A DNA stretch of 64,000 nt from FACHB-T130 sp042747725 (GTDB taxonomy: Bacteria > Cyanobacteriota > Cyanobacteriia > Cyanobacteriales > FACHB-T130), in the NCBI RefSeq assembly GCF_042747725.1, contig NZ_JBHZGO010000023.1:163250-227249 (forward strand), in the 5' to 3' direction. A program made the position numbers and the translations under genes. The notes under the pieces are model-generated. The model was not told where the DNA came from. It ran no database searches and was given only the letters and a program-made list of their open reading frames with translations. Shown piece after piece: positions 40,823 to 51,821 of this stretch; within the stretch, counting starts at the first letter, position 1; the number at the start of each line of letters is the position of its first letter.

Positions 40823-43800
40823 TTAAAGTCCATTTCCAATCAAAATGAAGGGTGCCCAATAATAGGGGTGAGAAAATTCTGAGCCATTGCTAGGGGTTAT
40901 CGGCGGTCGAGAGTCAGGTATTTGTTCGACAAGAATGCCACCGCGAGGCTCGGTATTGGCTGCTGTTGAGACATTACCTTGTAACAGATTGAGTTGAGCT
41001 TGGCGCAACGCTTCGGCTTTGGTCATCGGCTTTTCAGAGGTGCTGTTGGCTAAATTTTTGTAAAATTGTTGCATCAATAGACTGGTACTGCCATCGTCCA
41101 CGAGCCACAGAGAAGCCATCACCGCCTTTGCCCCCCGGTTCAAGAAGTGGTAAGCCATACTAGCAATTTCTATACCGTCTTGACGAGGACCAGCCAAGGC
41201 GGTTTGGCAAGCTGACAGCACTACCAAATGAATGTTGCTTAACCCGGTTAAGGTTTTTATCTGGGGAATAGTGAGTTGTTCGCCGGTTCCTAAAAGAATG
41301 TAGGATTTATCGGCGCTATCAGGAACAAATACACCATGAGTCGCTAGGTGTAAAATTTTATAACCTTTGAGATTGTCTTGCAGGGTTGCGAAGTCAAAGG
41401 CGCGGTTCAGGAACTTTTGACCTGGATAAATTCCATGATTATTTTTGGTGTCCTGACGCACAATGGCATCGATTTCGGCAGGCACATTTGGTAGAGGACT
41501 GAAACCAGGGACAGCATCAGATAATCCCATTGCCAAAACAGGGCTATTTTGAGTACCTACAGGTAGTTTATCGCGGGTGTCCGTATCTTCTGTCAATACA
41601 TTGTAGATTGTGTATTTTTCAATCAGATATTGTTTCCCGTCATAAAGGGCGCTCATGGGAATGTAGCGCGTCACCCTATCGAGGGCAAAGACTAAGTTTT
41701 TCACCTGGCTATTCTTATTTTGAAGTTCCGCCTCTAAGTCTTTCATTAGCCAGTTATAAAGTTTTAGGCTAACTGCTTGCACTTTGGTAGCTTCAGCAGA
41801 ACCGCAATTAGCAACCTTCTCGCACTCATTCATTAAATCGCGAAACTCTTTGACTGCATTTCCTAATTCATCTCTTGTGACGTTAACTTTAACGGTTTTG
41901 ACCGCACCCCCTTGGGCATATAGCTGTAACCACAGTTCATTTTCTAGCACCAAGGGATAAATCATCACCGTGCCTGGTTGTGCTTCGACAATTTCTTGAG
42001 CTTTTGCCAGTTTGTTAGGGTCAAAGAAAGCGTCATCTTTGGCACGGTTAGCGCGAATTTCTTGGTCAATTTTTTGCAATTGTTGGTCAAATTCAACGAT
42101 CAGAGAGGTGCGGCGAGTCGTAAGCTCTTTAAGTTGACTACATTTAGTGCTTTCACACTCATTAATTTCTCTTGCCAAGGCAATTATAGACTCACTTTGA
42201 GGAGGAATCTTTGTCTCTGTTGGAGTGAGTGGAATGTTTGGCTTATCACCCGTATTACCTCTAGGACTAATAGCTTCTCGAATTTCCTGTTCTCTCATCA
42301 GTTGTTGTACTTGCAGTGCTTCTTTGTCTCGTCCTTGGGAGAGCAATAAGGCTGCTAACTGGCGATAGATATCAGATATTTTAACTCGGTCAAAATCGAC
42401 GATAGCTTCCAAGAATGATTTCTGTAACTCTGGGGGTAAACCTTGGATATTGCGCCGTACTTCCTCGATTTTATTAACGGATTGCTTGTAGTAGCCAATG
42501 GCAATGTTAGGCTGATTTAAATCGCGGTAAATGCGAGCTAACCCGGCGTATATGTAAGCATCACCACCCGTAACTTGGTTATCTGTTGTAATAGCTAAGG
42601 CTTGTTGATAGGCGGCGATGGCTTGCTCTTTGCGTCCGAATTTGCGATGTAGACTTCCAATAAGAGTAAGTGCTTGCTTTTCCCAAATGGAATTTTGGGT
42701 TTTTCGAGTAAAATCCAAAAAGGTTTGAGCTGTTTCCATTGCTGTGGCATCATTGCCCAACTCACCGTAACCAGTACTCAGCATTTTATTGGCAAACGCT
42801 TCTAATCCAGGTACTTTAATTTCTTGGAAAATTGCTAACGCCTGTTGAGCAAATTCTACAGTTTTTTGTGGTTCTCGTCGGACAAAGTAGGTAGAAGCGA
42901 TATTCAATAAAGCCACCCCTTCGCCTTGGCGGTTTTTCAGTTGCCGCATGGTGGCAAGTGCTTGTTGGTAATAGTCGCGGCTTTTTGGGTAATCTCCCAG
43001 GCTATAATAGACATCGCCTAATTCAAATTGGGGGATAGCTTGGGCAGGAGGACTTTTGATTTCGTCAGCGATTTTTAAACTTTTTTGATTCAACTCTAGG
43101 GATTTTTGGAATTCGTTGCTATTGTTGTAAAGATTACCTAGATAAGCTAATGCCATTGATTCCAAAGCGGGATTTTTTAATTCTCGTGCTATTGCCAAAC
43201 TTTGTTCGATGAATTCCTTACCTTTGCTGTATTCTCCCAAAACTTGGTAAGCATCACCCAAATTCATCAGCAACTCTGCTTCCTGTTCGCGCCTTTTGTA
43301 TTTGCGTGCAGATACCAAACCGGGTTCAGCGACGGCAATTACTTTTTGATAGTCTCCCTGCTTTTGATAAGCCTGACTTAATACACTAGCCGCCCAAGCT
43401 TCGCCGCGAAAGTCTTTAATTTTTTGGGCAATAGCTAAACTTTTTTGCCCTGCATCAATTGCTTGGTCAAATTCTCCTTGAGAGGTGTATGCTTCCCCTA
43501 GCGTTGCTAAAGCTTGCAGTTCCCAACCCGGATTTTGTTGTTGTTGGGCGTTTTCTAGAACTTGGCTAGCTACCTCAATTGCTTTTTGGGTGTCTCCCAA
43601 AGCAAGAAAACTGCGGCTTAAACTATACAAAGCTGAGTTTTCATAGGAACCCTTGTTAGTTTGTCGCAGCAGCATCAAGCGTTGTTGGGCAAATTCTAGC
43701 GCTTTTTGATAGTTCCCTTGGTTATTGTAAATATCGTTGAATTCATCCAAAATACGCTGCTCTATATCGGTGTTTTCCAGACGCTTGGCAATTTGCAATG

Positions 43801-45648
43801 CTTGGTTTGCTGACTCTAGCGCCTGGGGATGGTTGCCCTGTTTCGTGTAAGCTTGACTCAGTTGTTGCAACGCCTGTGTCTCTAGTTTGGAGTCTTTAAT
43901 TTGCCGTGCAATGGTTAAGGCTTGCTGAGTTGATTCAATAGCTTTGGGGAAATCCCGCAAATCTGTGTATAGTTCGCCTAAACTCAGTACCGCCTCTGCC
44001 TTCCAATCTGGTTTGTTGAGGGTTTGCACGTATGTTAAGCGTTGCTTGGCAAACTCAATGGCTGTGTCATATTCCCCTAGATTCCTATAACCTAAACTCA
44101 ACCCGGCTAGTGCATTAGACTGCAATTGCAAAGCACCCTTTTGTCGAATTGGAGCTAATTCATAAAAATTTATTTCTTGCGACTTTGCTAAGGCTTGCTG
44201 GAATAATTCAATCCCTTTCTGAATTTTTCTTAAAACATAATAGGTGCTACCAAGACCGTTTAAACCACTTACTTCTCCCACTGTATCCTTTTGTTCTCGT
44301 GCAATTTCTAATCATCGCTTATTTAACTCAATAACTTTGTGATCATCTCCTTGAAAAGAGTAAATGACGCCAAGAGCAGACAAAGCATTTGATTCTGCCT
44401 GTAATGCCTTAATTTGGCGAGCAATGTTCACTGCTTGTTGCAAGAATTCGATTGCTTTGTCGTTGTCATATAAAATTCGGTAAGCACTTCCCAAATTAGA
44501 CAAAGCCTCTGCTTCCCATTCAGGATTTTTCTCTTCTCTTGCAAAAGTCAAAACTTCCTGCGCTAACTTAATCACGCGGGTTGCTTGTGTTCTGGCTTGA
44601 GAATGTAATCCTTTTGTGGAGAGATTACGTGCTTTAGAATCATCAAGCAGCATTATCAGCCCCAGGGTTTGCAGTTGGGACGTGCTGTCATTAATTTCGC
44701 GTTGAACTGCCAATGATTGTTGGAGAAACTCCACAGCACGTTCTTTGTCGTCTTTGAGGATGTAAGTGTTGCCTATCTGCGACAGCGCTAAGGACTCGTG
44801 CCACCGCAACCCTAATTCTCGAAATATAGGTAGTGCTTGCTGGCGAGTTTCCAAAGCCTGGTCATATTTATGTTGGGAGACATAAACAAACCCGATTTGC
44901 AGTAGCGTAACGCCTTCCAAGGCGCGGTTGCCTACCTCTCGGTGGGCGGTTAAGGCTTTCTCGTACCATTCCAAGGCACGGGGATAGTCTTGTAAATCGG
45001 AGTAAGTTGATGCTATTACAGACAGGGTAAATCCGGCTTGAAATTTATCTCCGATTTCTTGCTGAATCGCTAGGGCTTGTTTAAGGTTTCTAAGGCTTTA
45101 GGATATTGTTTTAAATCAGCGTAGTTCGCCCCTATCTTTCTGAGTGTCTTAGCTTCCCCAGCACGGTCTTTTACTTCCAGACGAATTGCTAAGGCTTGCT
45201 GTAAAATTTTCAAGGCTTTGTCATATTGGTTTTTGCGGTTGTAAACTGAGCTAAGGTTATCCAGGGTTTCTCCCTCTCCAGCGCGGTCTTTGAGTTCCTG
45301 ACGAATAGTCAATGCTTGCGGCAAAACTTCTTCGGCTTTGTCAGGTTGCGATAAACCGAGGTAAACCTCGCTTATGTTGTTGAGGGTTTGGGCAATTCCG
45401 GCTTTATCATTCAGTTGTTGGCGTATCTCCAGCACTCGTTGATAGGTAGCGACTGCCTTTCGGTATTGCCCGTGGCGATATTGGTGTACTCCTTGTTGAA
45501 AAAGTCGATCTGCTTCGGTTTTCCGGTCTTGAGACGTTGGTGCCTGTGCTAAAGCGCTTTCTAAAAGATGAAGGATGGAGGATGAAGGGTGAAGGGAGAG
45601 AAGCAGGGTGATAGTGACAAGGCTGAGGTGATAGACGCGACGATGCAT
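40823..45648 (-). pseudogene. TPR-CHAT protease gene broken by a frameshift and a nonsense codon
   Basis: Three consecutive minus-strand frames form one gene of about 1,600 codons. Part 1 (from 45648) starts MHRRVYHLSLVTI with a signal peptide and TPRs and stops at 45070 (LETLNKP, TAG). A one-base loss at about 45073-45080 explains this, since the +1 frame continues ALAIQQEIGDKFQ. Part 2 runs to an in-frame TGA at 44312-44314 (NKR-stop-LEIAREQKD, probably TGG to TGA). Part 3 (44281-40823) has 20-odd more TPRs and a C-terminal CHAT domain with LHLATHGVF (His) and VLSACQT (Cys). CHAT is a caspase-like peptidase. All domains are otherwise intact. Confidence 0.88.
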
Positions 45649-46012
45649 GGGACGACTCCTCCACAAGCGGTTTAGCAGATGGCTGGCTTAGAAATTGGTA
45701 ATTTCATCAGTAGGGAATCGGCAAAAACCAGATGCTTTCTGAGGAAATCACGGTTGGCGACAGTAAAATTTCTATGCTACTGGAAGAGATCCACGCTTGC
45801 GATCGCTCGTTACGGACGAATCGCACTGAACTAAAGCCCTAAACGAAAGTTTGGGCTAAAAGCTCGCAACTCGTTGAAACGGGTTGATCGCGTACAGGCT
45901 GGCTGTCGCTGTTGATGGGTATCAGGGAGAAGAGTTATCTGACGATCTCAGGAGGCGATCGCGCTCAGTCTAGAGGTACAATCCTCTAGGTGTACTGAGG
46001 ACGATAGGCAAC
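45649..46012. other. Spacer with a GAAA-loop hairpin
   Basis: No gene. AGCCCTAAAC (45835-45844) folds on GTTTGGGCT (45849-45857) around a GAAA tetraloop with one bulged T. HIP1-type sites lie at about 45800 and 45957. It contains the divergent promoters of the TPR-CHAT locus and the thioesterase gene. Confidence 0.45.
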
Positions 46013-46507
46013 GTGTCAGAAGAACCACAAACCTCGCCATCACTGCCACCTACGGGCGCGATTGAAAGCGTATCTCTAACAGCTACGACGGAGAACTGGT
46101 TTGAATACCCAGTCAAAGCGCAACCTCACCATACTGACTATGCAGGTATTGTCTGGCATGGCTCATATATTGCCTGGATGGAGGAAGCGCGGGTGGAATG
46201 CCTGCGCTCAATTGGCATCGAATTTGCAGATTTAGTCGCCTTGGGATGCGATATGCCGGTTGTGGATCTTTCGGTGCGCTACCACCGCCCCCTGCGGATG
46301 GGAATGAGTGCTGTGCTGAAGACGCGCATGGCAGATACCGAGGGCGTCCGCATCAATTGGGATTATCAGATTCAATCTGCCGATGGACAAGAGTTGTACG
46401 TCACTGCCAAAGTCACGTTAGTGGTAGTAGATCGAGAGAAGGGTAAGATTATGCGCCAGTTACCACCCACGATGAAGGATGCGTTGGCACGACTTTCGGC
46501 AGTTTAA
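46013..46507 (+). CDS. Hotdog-fold acyl-CoA thioesterase (4HBT/YbgC type)
   Basis: 164 residues starting at GTG 46013. After a Ser/Pro-rich N-terminus of about 25 residues, the hotdog domain reads YPVKAQPHHTDYAGIVWHGSY. The Asp and following residues match the active-site loop DxDxxGxxxH of the 4-hydroxybenzoyl-CoA thioesterase class. RVECLRSIGIEFADL is the central helix and PVVDLSVRYHRPLRMG the following strands. In cyanobacteria a related enzyme hydrolyses 1,4-dihydroxy-2-naphthoyl-CoA in phylloquinone synthesis; this could be that protein but the sequence does not decide. Followed 79 bp later by comB on the same strand. Confidence 0.88.
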   Translation: MSEEPQTSPSLPPTGAIESVSLTATTENWFEYPVKAQPHHTDYAGIVWHGSYIAWMEEARVECLRSIGIEFADLVALGCDMPVVDLSVRYHRPLRMGMSAVLKTRMADTEGVRINWDYQIQSADGQELYVTAKVTLVVVDREKGKIMRQLPPTMKDALARLSAV

Positions 46508-46586
46508 TCTAAATTGGTAGGCTTTCCTACCTAATGCTACCTAAAATGTTAAATCAATAGTTTTGATTGCAGGTAAAGCTTTAATT

Positions 46587-47312
46587 GTGAAGTTATTTGT
46601 CTACCACACGCCCGAACTTACGCCCTCCGACAGCGTACCTGAGTGCGCGATCGCGATCGATGTACTCCGCGCCACTACCACTATCGCCACCGCACTGAAT
46701 GCGGGTGCTGAGGCTGTCCAAGTCTTCAGCGATATGGAAACCTTGATGCAAGTCAGCGAACAGTGGCAAGCCGATCTCCGGTTGCGTGCCGGAGAACGCG
46801 GTGGTGCTAAAGTGTCTGGCTGCGATTTGGGCAATTCTCCCCTGGATTGTACTCCAGAGCGCGTACAGGGACGGCGGTTGTTTATCAGTACCACGAATGG
46901 CACTCGCGCCCTACAGCGCGTGCAGAATGCTCCAGCGGTTCTGGCAGCAGCGCTGGTGAATCGTCAAGCGGTGGTGGAGTACGTTCTCAGCAAGCAGCCA
47001 GAGACGGTTTGGCTGCTGGGATCGGGTTGGGAAGGCAGTTTTTCCCTGGAGGATACGGTGTGTGCAGGTGCGATCGCTCACTCTTTACAAGAAAAAGGGT
47101 CGCTAGAATTAGGTAATGATGAAGGATTTGCCGCGATCGCTCTTTACCAGCAGTGGCAGAATAATTTACTAGAGCTGTTTTACAACGCCAGTCACGGTCA
47201 ACGGCTGTTACGCCTCGACTGTCAAGAAGACCTGAAATATTGCTCTCAAACCGATATTTTAGATGTGCTGCCGATCCAGCGAGAACTCGGAGTGTTGGTC
47301 AAGAATATCTAA
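46587..47312 (+). CDS. comB: 2-phosphosulfolactate phosphatase family protein (ComB)
   Basis: 241 residues from GTG 46587 (KLFVYHTPEL); TTG 46563 would add 8 residues. Family blocks: ECAIAIDVLRATTTIATAL with the catalytic Asp/Arg, GAEAVQVFSD, LRAGERGG, GNSPLDCTPERVQGRRL, ISTTNGTRAL and GSGWEGSFSLEDTVCAGAI. ComB removes phosphate from 2-phosphosulfolactate in archaeal coenzyme M synthesis. Cyanobacteria carry close homologues although they do not make coenzyme M, so the real substrate is uncertain. Requires Mg2+. Cytosolic. Confidence 0.93.
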   Translation: MKLFVYHTPELTPSDSVPECAIAIDVLRATTTIATALNAGAEAVQVFSDMETLMQVSEQWQADLRLRAGERGGAKVSGCDLGNSPLDCTPERVQGRRLFISTTNGTRALQRVQNAPAVLAAALVNRQAVVEYVLSKQPETVWLLGSGWEGSFSLEDTVCAGAIAHSLQEKGSLELGNDEGFAAIALYQQWQNNLLELFYNASHGQRLLRLDCQEDLKYCSQTDILDVLPIQRELGVLVKNI

Positions 47313-47403
47313 GCACGCTTTTTCACTTTTCCCCGCCGGTAGAATGCAGTTTATAAAGCTAATACGAACGGGAAATTTAGCGTTGCTTAGAGTCATGAAG
47401 CAT

Positions 47404-47826
47404 CTAACTGGGTGGATTTGCGTTCGCCCGATCGGATGCATCACGATCTTTAGACTCCAGCAGTCGTTTGATTTCATTCAAAATTGTATCTAATCCTGCA
47501 TCTTTAGCTAAAAAAGCATCCGCCTCTGGGCAAATTTCCCTACCGAATTCTAACTGGTTGGCACTAATAAATCCGGTTGCTAAAACTAATAAAGGAGGAT
47601 TTATTAAATTATTTTTTATATGATTGATGATCTCGCAACCATCCATACCTTTTTCATAAGGAGCCGGTGGAAGAGAAAAATCTATAATCAGTAAATCGTA
47701 ACCTTCTATTTCTTGTAAAAATGTAAAGACTGTTTTATAAATATGGACTTCAAAATCTTTTCGTAAAAAACGCTCTACGATCAAGCACCAATTCTCATCA
47801 TCATCCAATACACCTATCTTGTACAT
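47404..47826 (-). CDS. Single-domain response regulator
   Basis: 140 residues from ATG 47826 (MYKIGVLDDDENWC), with GAGAGGG about 12 nt upstream; the longer frame to 47868 adds 14 residues. The receiver fold has the acidic triad in LDDDE, the phospho-acceptor in LLIIDFSLP, and the conserved Lys in FLAKDAG. There is no output domain, so it probably acts through protein contacts (CheY/Spo0F style). An insertion after the acceptor Asp (PPAPYEKGMDG) lengthens the loop near the phosphorylation site. No histidine kinase is nearby. The gene is more AT-rich than its neighbours. Confidence 0.85.
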   Translation of the reverse strand: MYKIGVLDDDENWCLIVERFLRKDFEVHIYKTVFTFLQEIEGYDLLIIDFSLPPAPYEKGMDGCEIINHIKNNLINPPLLVLATGFISANQLEFGREICPEADAFLAKDAGLDTILNEIKRLLESKDRDASDRANANPPS

Positions 47827-48071
47827 GGATTTTGATCCCTCTCTAATCAATAGCTGGGCGAAACCCAAACCTAAAATTTATTTGCTAAAGTCAAGCAATC
47901 TACTCTCACAGAACCTCATCCTCTATTCTCTATTATAGTTTGGACATCAACTCAATTAAATAAACGGATTGGGCAATCGTTCCTTTCAACAATGCTACGC
48001 CATCAGAGTAGGGGAGGAACAAATTTGCTCCCCTACTGCCGATGGCAATTAGCAATGAGTTGAGCCTAAAT

Positions 48072-49379
48072 TCAAAAGTAAAAACCCAACAAGCGCTCCA
48101 TCACACAAGCGGCAATCCGATCGGCGGCTCCTGCTTCTCCCATGCGGCGGCGTCCATTTTCAACAATCAGTTGCAGCCGGTCGGGATCGCGTAATAAATA
48201 TTGCACAACACCGGCAACTTTAGCTGGTTGATCTACCAAAATCAGGGATAGTCCCAGCAGGCGAGATTGAGCTTCGGCAAAGGCGGGCGTAAACTGAGGG
48301 CCAACGCCTGGAATCGCGATCGCAGGTTTCCCCAATCCGACAAACTGTTCGGTTGCCGTACCAGCCATTGCGATCGCTAAATCTGCTTGATTTAAACAAT
48401 CGTTATAAGCGTGCTGAGTCAGAATCAGAGTGCCATTTTCTTTAGTAAAAGTCAGTGCTTCTGGGTCAGAAATCGGTGAGGTACTTTCTGCCGGTGCATT
48501 AGATTCTCGCCAACCGTGAGCTTCAAGAGTTTGGCGCAAAGGGTCTAAATTTAACCCAAGTGCGATCGCTCCCAGAAATAGGACGGATCGGGGTGCAAAC
48601 GCCTGCATTAACCCCACACAAGCTTGCATAATTTGCTGCCAATTGGCGTAAGCTTCTGGAGGTCTAGAACCGGGGAGAAGAGTCACAATTAGCGATCGCC
48701 TCATCTCTTCCTGTTCAGCATTTGACGAATAAAATATTGCCCTAGGTCTGGGTGGTTCCAGACCATCCATCATCGGGTTCCCTAAATCAAACGCCGGGAT
48801 AGACCACTTCTGTAACATCTGAGTTGTCAGTCCATCTCTGGGAAACACCGCCTTACAACGCCGCCGACTCATCAGCCAACGTTCCCAAGGCAAGTAAACA
48901 GACCCAGACCAACCTTCCCAGCGCCCTCGTTGGTCGCGGCGTGGCAATGGCCCCGCTTCATCTCGCAAATAATATTCTGATTTAGCCGTACCCACAAAAG
49001 CATAGGGAACGCCGCTTAACCAGGCAAACAACAGCGGGACAATATCCCCCACCGCCAGGATTACCCCTCTACCTCGCTCCTTGGTTCTGCCTGGGGACGC
49101 CCACTTTCTGATCGCGCGGTGCTGAGCTAGGGTGAGCTGTAGTAAACCGCCCTGTACATCTCGCACCAGCTGACGCCCATCCATATAGATAAAGCCACCG
49201 GAGGGCATCGTCTGCACAGGGCCAATGATGGGGATATCTAACTCAGCGTAAGCTCGCCCATCACCCACCAATGGCAAGGCTGCTAGTTCCAAAGAATGAG
49301 AATGTTGCCGAAGTTCTTGTAAAATCCGGACGGCAATAATGTCCTCCCCATGACCATTGCTGAGGCACAGTATCCTCAT
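48072..49379 (-). CDS. LpxB-related (lipid-A-disaccharide synthase-like) protein
   Basis: 435 residues. It starts MRILCLSNGHGEDIIAVRI, with SNGHGED typical of the cyanobacterial/plant lipid-A-disaccharide-synthase-related family (a GT-B glycosyltransferase fold). Later blocks: ILAVGDIVPLLFAWL, YAFVGTAKSEYYLRDE, VTLLPGSRPPEAYANW, LAIAMAGTATEQFVGLGKP and IAIPGVGPQFTPAFAEAQ, the nucleotide-sugar binding half. It differs clearly from canonical LpxB, and its product is not known. Cytosolic or peripheral membrane. Divergent from the Omp85 gene across 224 bp. Confidence 0.88.
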   Translation of the reverse strand: MRILCLSNGHGEDIIAVRILQELRQHSHSLELAALPLVGDGRAYAELDIPIIGPVQTMPSGGFIYMDGRQLVRDVQGGLLQLTLAQHRAIRKWASPGRTKERGRGVILAVGDIVPLLFAWLSGVPYAFVGTAKSEYYLRDEAGPLPRRDQRGRWEGWSGSVYLPWERWLMSRRRCKAVFPRDGLTTQMLQKWSIPAFDLGNPMMDGLEPPRPRAIFYSSNAEQEEMRRSLIVTLLPGSRPPEAYANWQQIMQACVGLMQAFAPRSVLFLGAIALGLNLDPLRQTLEAHGWRESNAPAESTSPISDPEALTFTKENGTLILTQHAYNDCLNQADLAIAMAGTATEQFVGLGKPAIAIPGVGPQFTPAFAEAQSRLLGLSLILVDQPAKVAGVVQYLLRDPDRLQLIVENGRRRMGEAGAADRIAACVMERLLGFYF

Positions 49380-49603
49380 CCCAGACCTCCACAGATTTTA
49401 GATTTTTGATTGTTTCTCCATCGCCAATCCAAAATCCAACCTTCCTTGCTCCAGAGAAGCCAGGGGGAAATTTCCAAATTCAAAATCGACGAATGGAACC
49501 AGACGGCAATAACGAGTGTCAAATTTAACAAAACCTCGTAAGCGATAAGCAATTAGCGATTTTACACTAGCTACCGTCTTATACCATTTCGCTGGATATC
49601 TGT

Positions 49604-51754
49604 ATGCAATCTCCCTCTCCTCCTCCTCTCTCTGTGTGGTTTTCTGTAATGCGCGTTCCTTCTGTTGCTATTTGTACCTTAGCGGTTTTGGCTGCAAGCG
49701 ATCTCGGTTTCCTTGCTAGCGCCAGTACAACTTCTCCCTCTGTGACCCAGACACCAGACACTGAAGAAGTTGTGGTTGTCCCAGTCACTTCGGATGTGCG
49801 CTCCTCAACAGCCACAACTCAAAAAATAGCAGATGCTGAGGTCGTTGTCCCGGTTAATTCTGGTACGCGCCAGCCAACCGCCCCAGCTCAAAAACCAGTT
49901 AATACCCAGGTAGTAGTTCCAGTTAATCGTGCCACGATCCGTTCCGTGGGAGCCATTGCTGCACCGGAAACGCGGACACTGCCTCAATTTACTCAGACGA
50001 CTCGCATTCCCCAAAAAACGCCTGCTGGCTCTATCAATTCACCAGATTTGGTAGTAACAGCAACAGATATAGAGGTAGCGGGAGCGACACCAGAGTTGCA
50101 GCAAATTGTCCGTCAAACGATTAAAACTCGTCCGGGTGGAGATACCAGTCAAAGCCAGCTGCAAAAGGATGTGACGGCGATTTTAGCGACCGGGTTATTT
50201 ACTGATGCCAACGTAACCACTTATACCGAGCCAAGTGGACTGAGGACAATCTTCGAGGTGAAACCCCTCGTCGTGCGATCGCTCAAACTTTCAGGTGCCC
50301 AAGTCCTGACCCCAGCGGTTGCCAACGACATTTTCAAATCCCAACTAGGGGCAAAAATTAGCCCCAATGCCCTCAACCAAAGTGCCGAACAACTCAACCA
50401 GTGGTACAAGCAAAATGGTTATGTAGTAGCACAAGTGCTAGCCGTGCAACCCAGCCGCGACGGCGTAATAACCATTGAAGTCGCTGAGGGCACCGTTGGG
50501 GATGTGAAAATCCGCTTTTTAGACACGGAGGGCAAGCCAACCAAAGGACGCACCCAAGAAAATTTCATCCGTCAGGAGTTAAAACTGAAGCCCGGTCAAC
50601 CCTTCCGGGTCGATGCGGCACGGACAGACTTGCAACGACTGTATCAGTTAGGGCTGTTTGACAACGCGGACGTTTCTCTGAATGGCGATTCTCGAAAAGT
50701 TGACGTTAGCTACGACCTTACCGAACGCACTTCCCGCGCCGTCAACGTCGGTGGTGGTTACAGCGAGAACAGCGGCATCTTCGGCAGCATTAATTATAAA
50801 GACCAGAATTTTGGCGGCATTAACCAGCAGGTGGGTTTGAATGTGCAAGCAAGCCGCAGCGACTTGCAGTTTAATGGGAATGTTACCAGTCCCTATCGCG
50901 CCAGCAATCCAGACCGCCCTGGATATAATATCGAGGCATTTCGACAGCGGCAACTTTCCGAAACCTTTAATGAAGATGTCAAGCTGCCGAATGGGGACAA
51001 AGTTCGGGAAGGGCAGTTTGGCGGCGGCGTCACCTTCACGAAACCTGTGGGGGATGTGCAGGCATCGGTAGGAGTGAACTACGCCCGCACCAGCATCCGC
51101 GATAGCAAAGGCAATCTCTCACCCGTAGATGAATTAGGAAATCGCCTTTCTTATAGCCAAAGCGGTATTGACGACAAAGTTTCCTTGTCTGCTGGTATCG
51201 CTCAAGACAAACGAGACAATCCGATTAACCCCACGAAAGGCTCAGTCGTCAGTCTCAGCACGGAACAATCGATTCCAGTTGGGAACGGCAGTATTTTGAT
51301 GAACCGGGTTCAGGCAAACTACAGCCAGTACGTCCCCTTTAATTTAACGAACGGTGAAACTCCAGATGTATTAGCCTTTAACGTGCAGGGAGGCACAACC
51401 ATCGGCAATCTCCCGCCCTATGAAGCCTTTAATCTTGGCGGCATCAATTCTGTAAGGGGTTACGGAAGTGGTGATGTTGCCAGCGGTCGCAGCTATGTGT
51501 TAGCCTCTGCCGAGTATCGCTTCCCAGTTTTTAAGCCGGTAGGTGGCGTTTTATTCGCTGACTTTGGCTCCGACTTAGGCTCTGGCGATACGGTGCCGGG
51601 AGAACCTGGAACCGTGCGCGGCAAACAAGGAACTGGCTTTGGCTATGGAGCCGGTGTGCGCGTCCAGTCCCCGATTGGCTTGCTCAGGGCTGACTTTGGC
51701 ATCAACGACCACGGTGAAAGCCGACTCCAATTCGGCATCGGTCAAAGGTTCTAA
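49604..51754 (+). CDS. Omp85/BamA-family outer-membrane protein
   Basis: 716 residues. A signal sequence (VAICTLAVLAASDLGFLASAS) is followed by a Val/Thr/Pro-rich linker with the imperfect repeat VVVPVNS (about 50-125). Then come POTRA domains (about 150-390; e.g. TGLFTDANVTTYTEPSGLRT, GTVGDVKIRFLD, LYQLGLFDNADVS) and a C-terminal 16-strand barrel (about 395-716) starting VNVGGGYSENSGIFGSI. The barrel contains LGGINSVRGYG (VRGF/Y motif of loop 6) and ends RLQFGIGQRF with the C-terminal Phe. Such proteins insert outer-membrane beta-barrels; the cyanobacterial form is the ancestor of Toc75. Kinase gene 67 bp downstream. Confidence 0.94.
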   Translation: MQSPSPPPLSVWFSVMRVPSVAICTLAVLAASDLGFLASASTTSPSVTQTPDTEEVVVVPVTSDVRSSTATTQKIADAEVVVPVNSGTRQPTAPAQKPVNTQVVVPVNRATIRSVGAIAAPETRTLPQFTQTTRIPQKTPAGSINSPDLVVTATDIEVAGATPELQQIVRQTIKTRPGGDTSQSQLQKDVTAILATGLFTDANVTTYTEPSGLRTIFEVKPLVVRSLKLSGAQVLTPAVANDIFKSQLGAKISPNALNQSAEQLNQWYKQNGYVVAQVLAVQPSRDGVITIEVAEGTVGDVKIRFLDTEGKPTKGRTQENFIRQELKLKPGQPFRVDAARTDLQRLYQLGLFDNADVSLNGDSRKVDVSYDLTERTSRAVNVGGGYSENSGIFGSINYKDQNFGGINQQVGLNVQASRSDLQFNGNVTSPYRASNPDRPGYNIEAFRQRQLSETFNEDVKLPNGDKVREGQFGGGVTFTKPVGDVQASVGVNYARTSIRDSKGNLSPVDELGNRLSYSQSGIDDKVSLSAGIAQDKRDNPINPTKGSVVSLSTEQSIPVGNGSILMNRVQANYSQYVPFNLTNGETPDVLAFNVQGGTTIGNLPPYEAFNLGGINSVRGYGSGDVASGRSYVLASAEYRFPVFKPVGGVLFADFGSDLGSGDTVPGEPGTVRGKQGTGFGYGAGVRVQSPIGLLRADFGINDHGESRLQFGIGQRF

Positions 51755-51821
51755 CATCGGCAGGCGAAGGAGAAATTTAAAATGAGTTCAAATTAGCTCA
51801 TCCTTGATTCTTGGTGATTGC

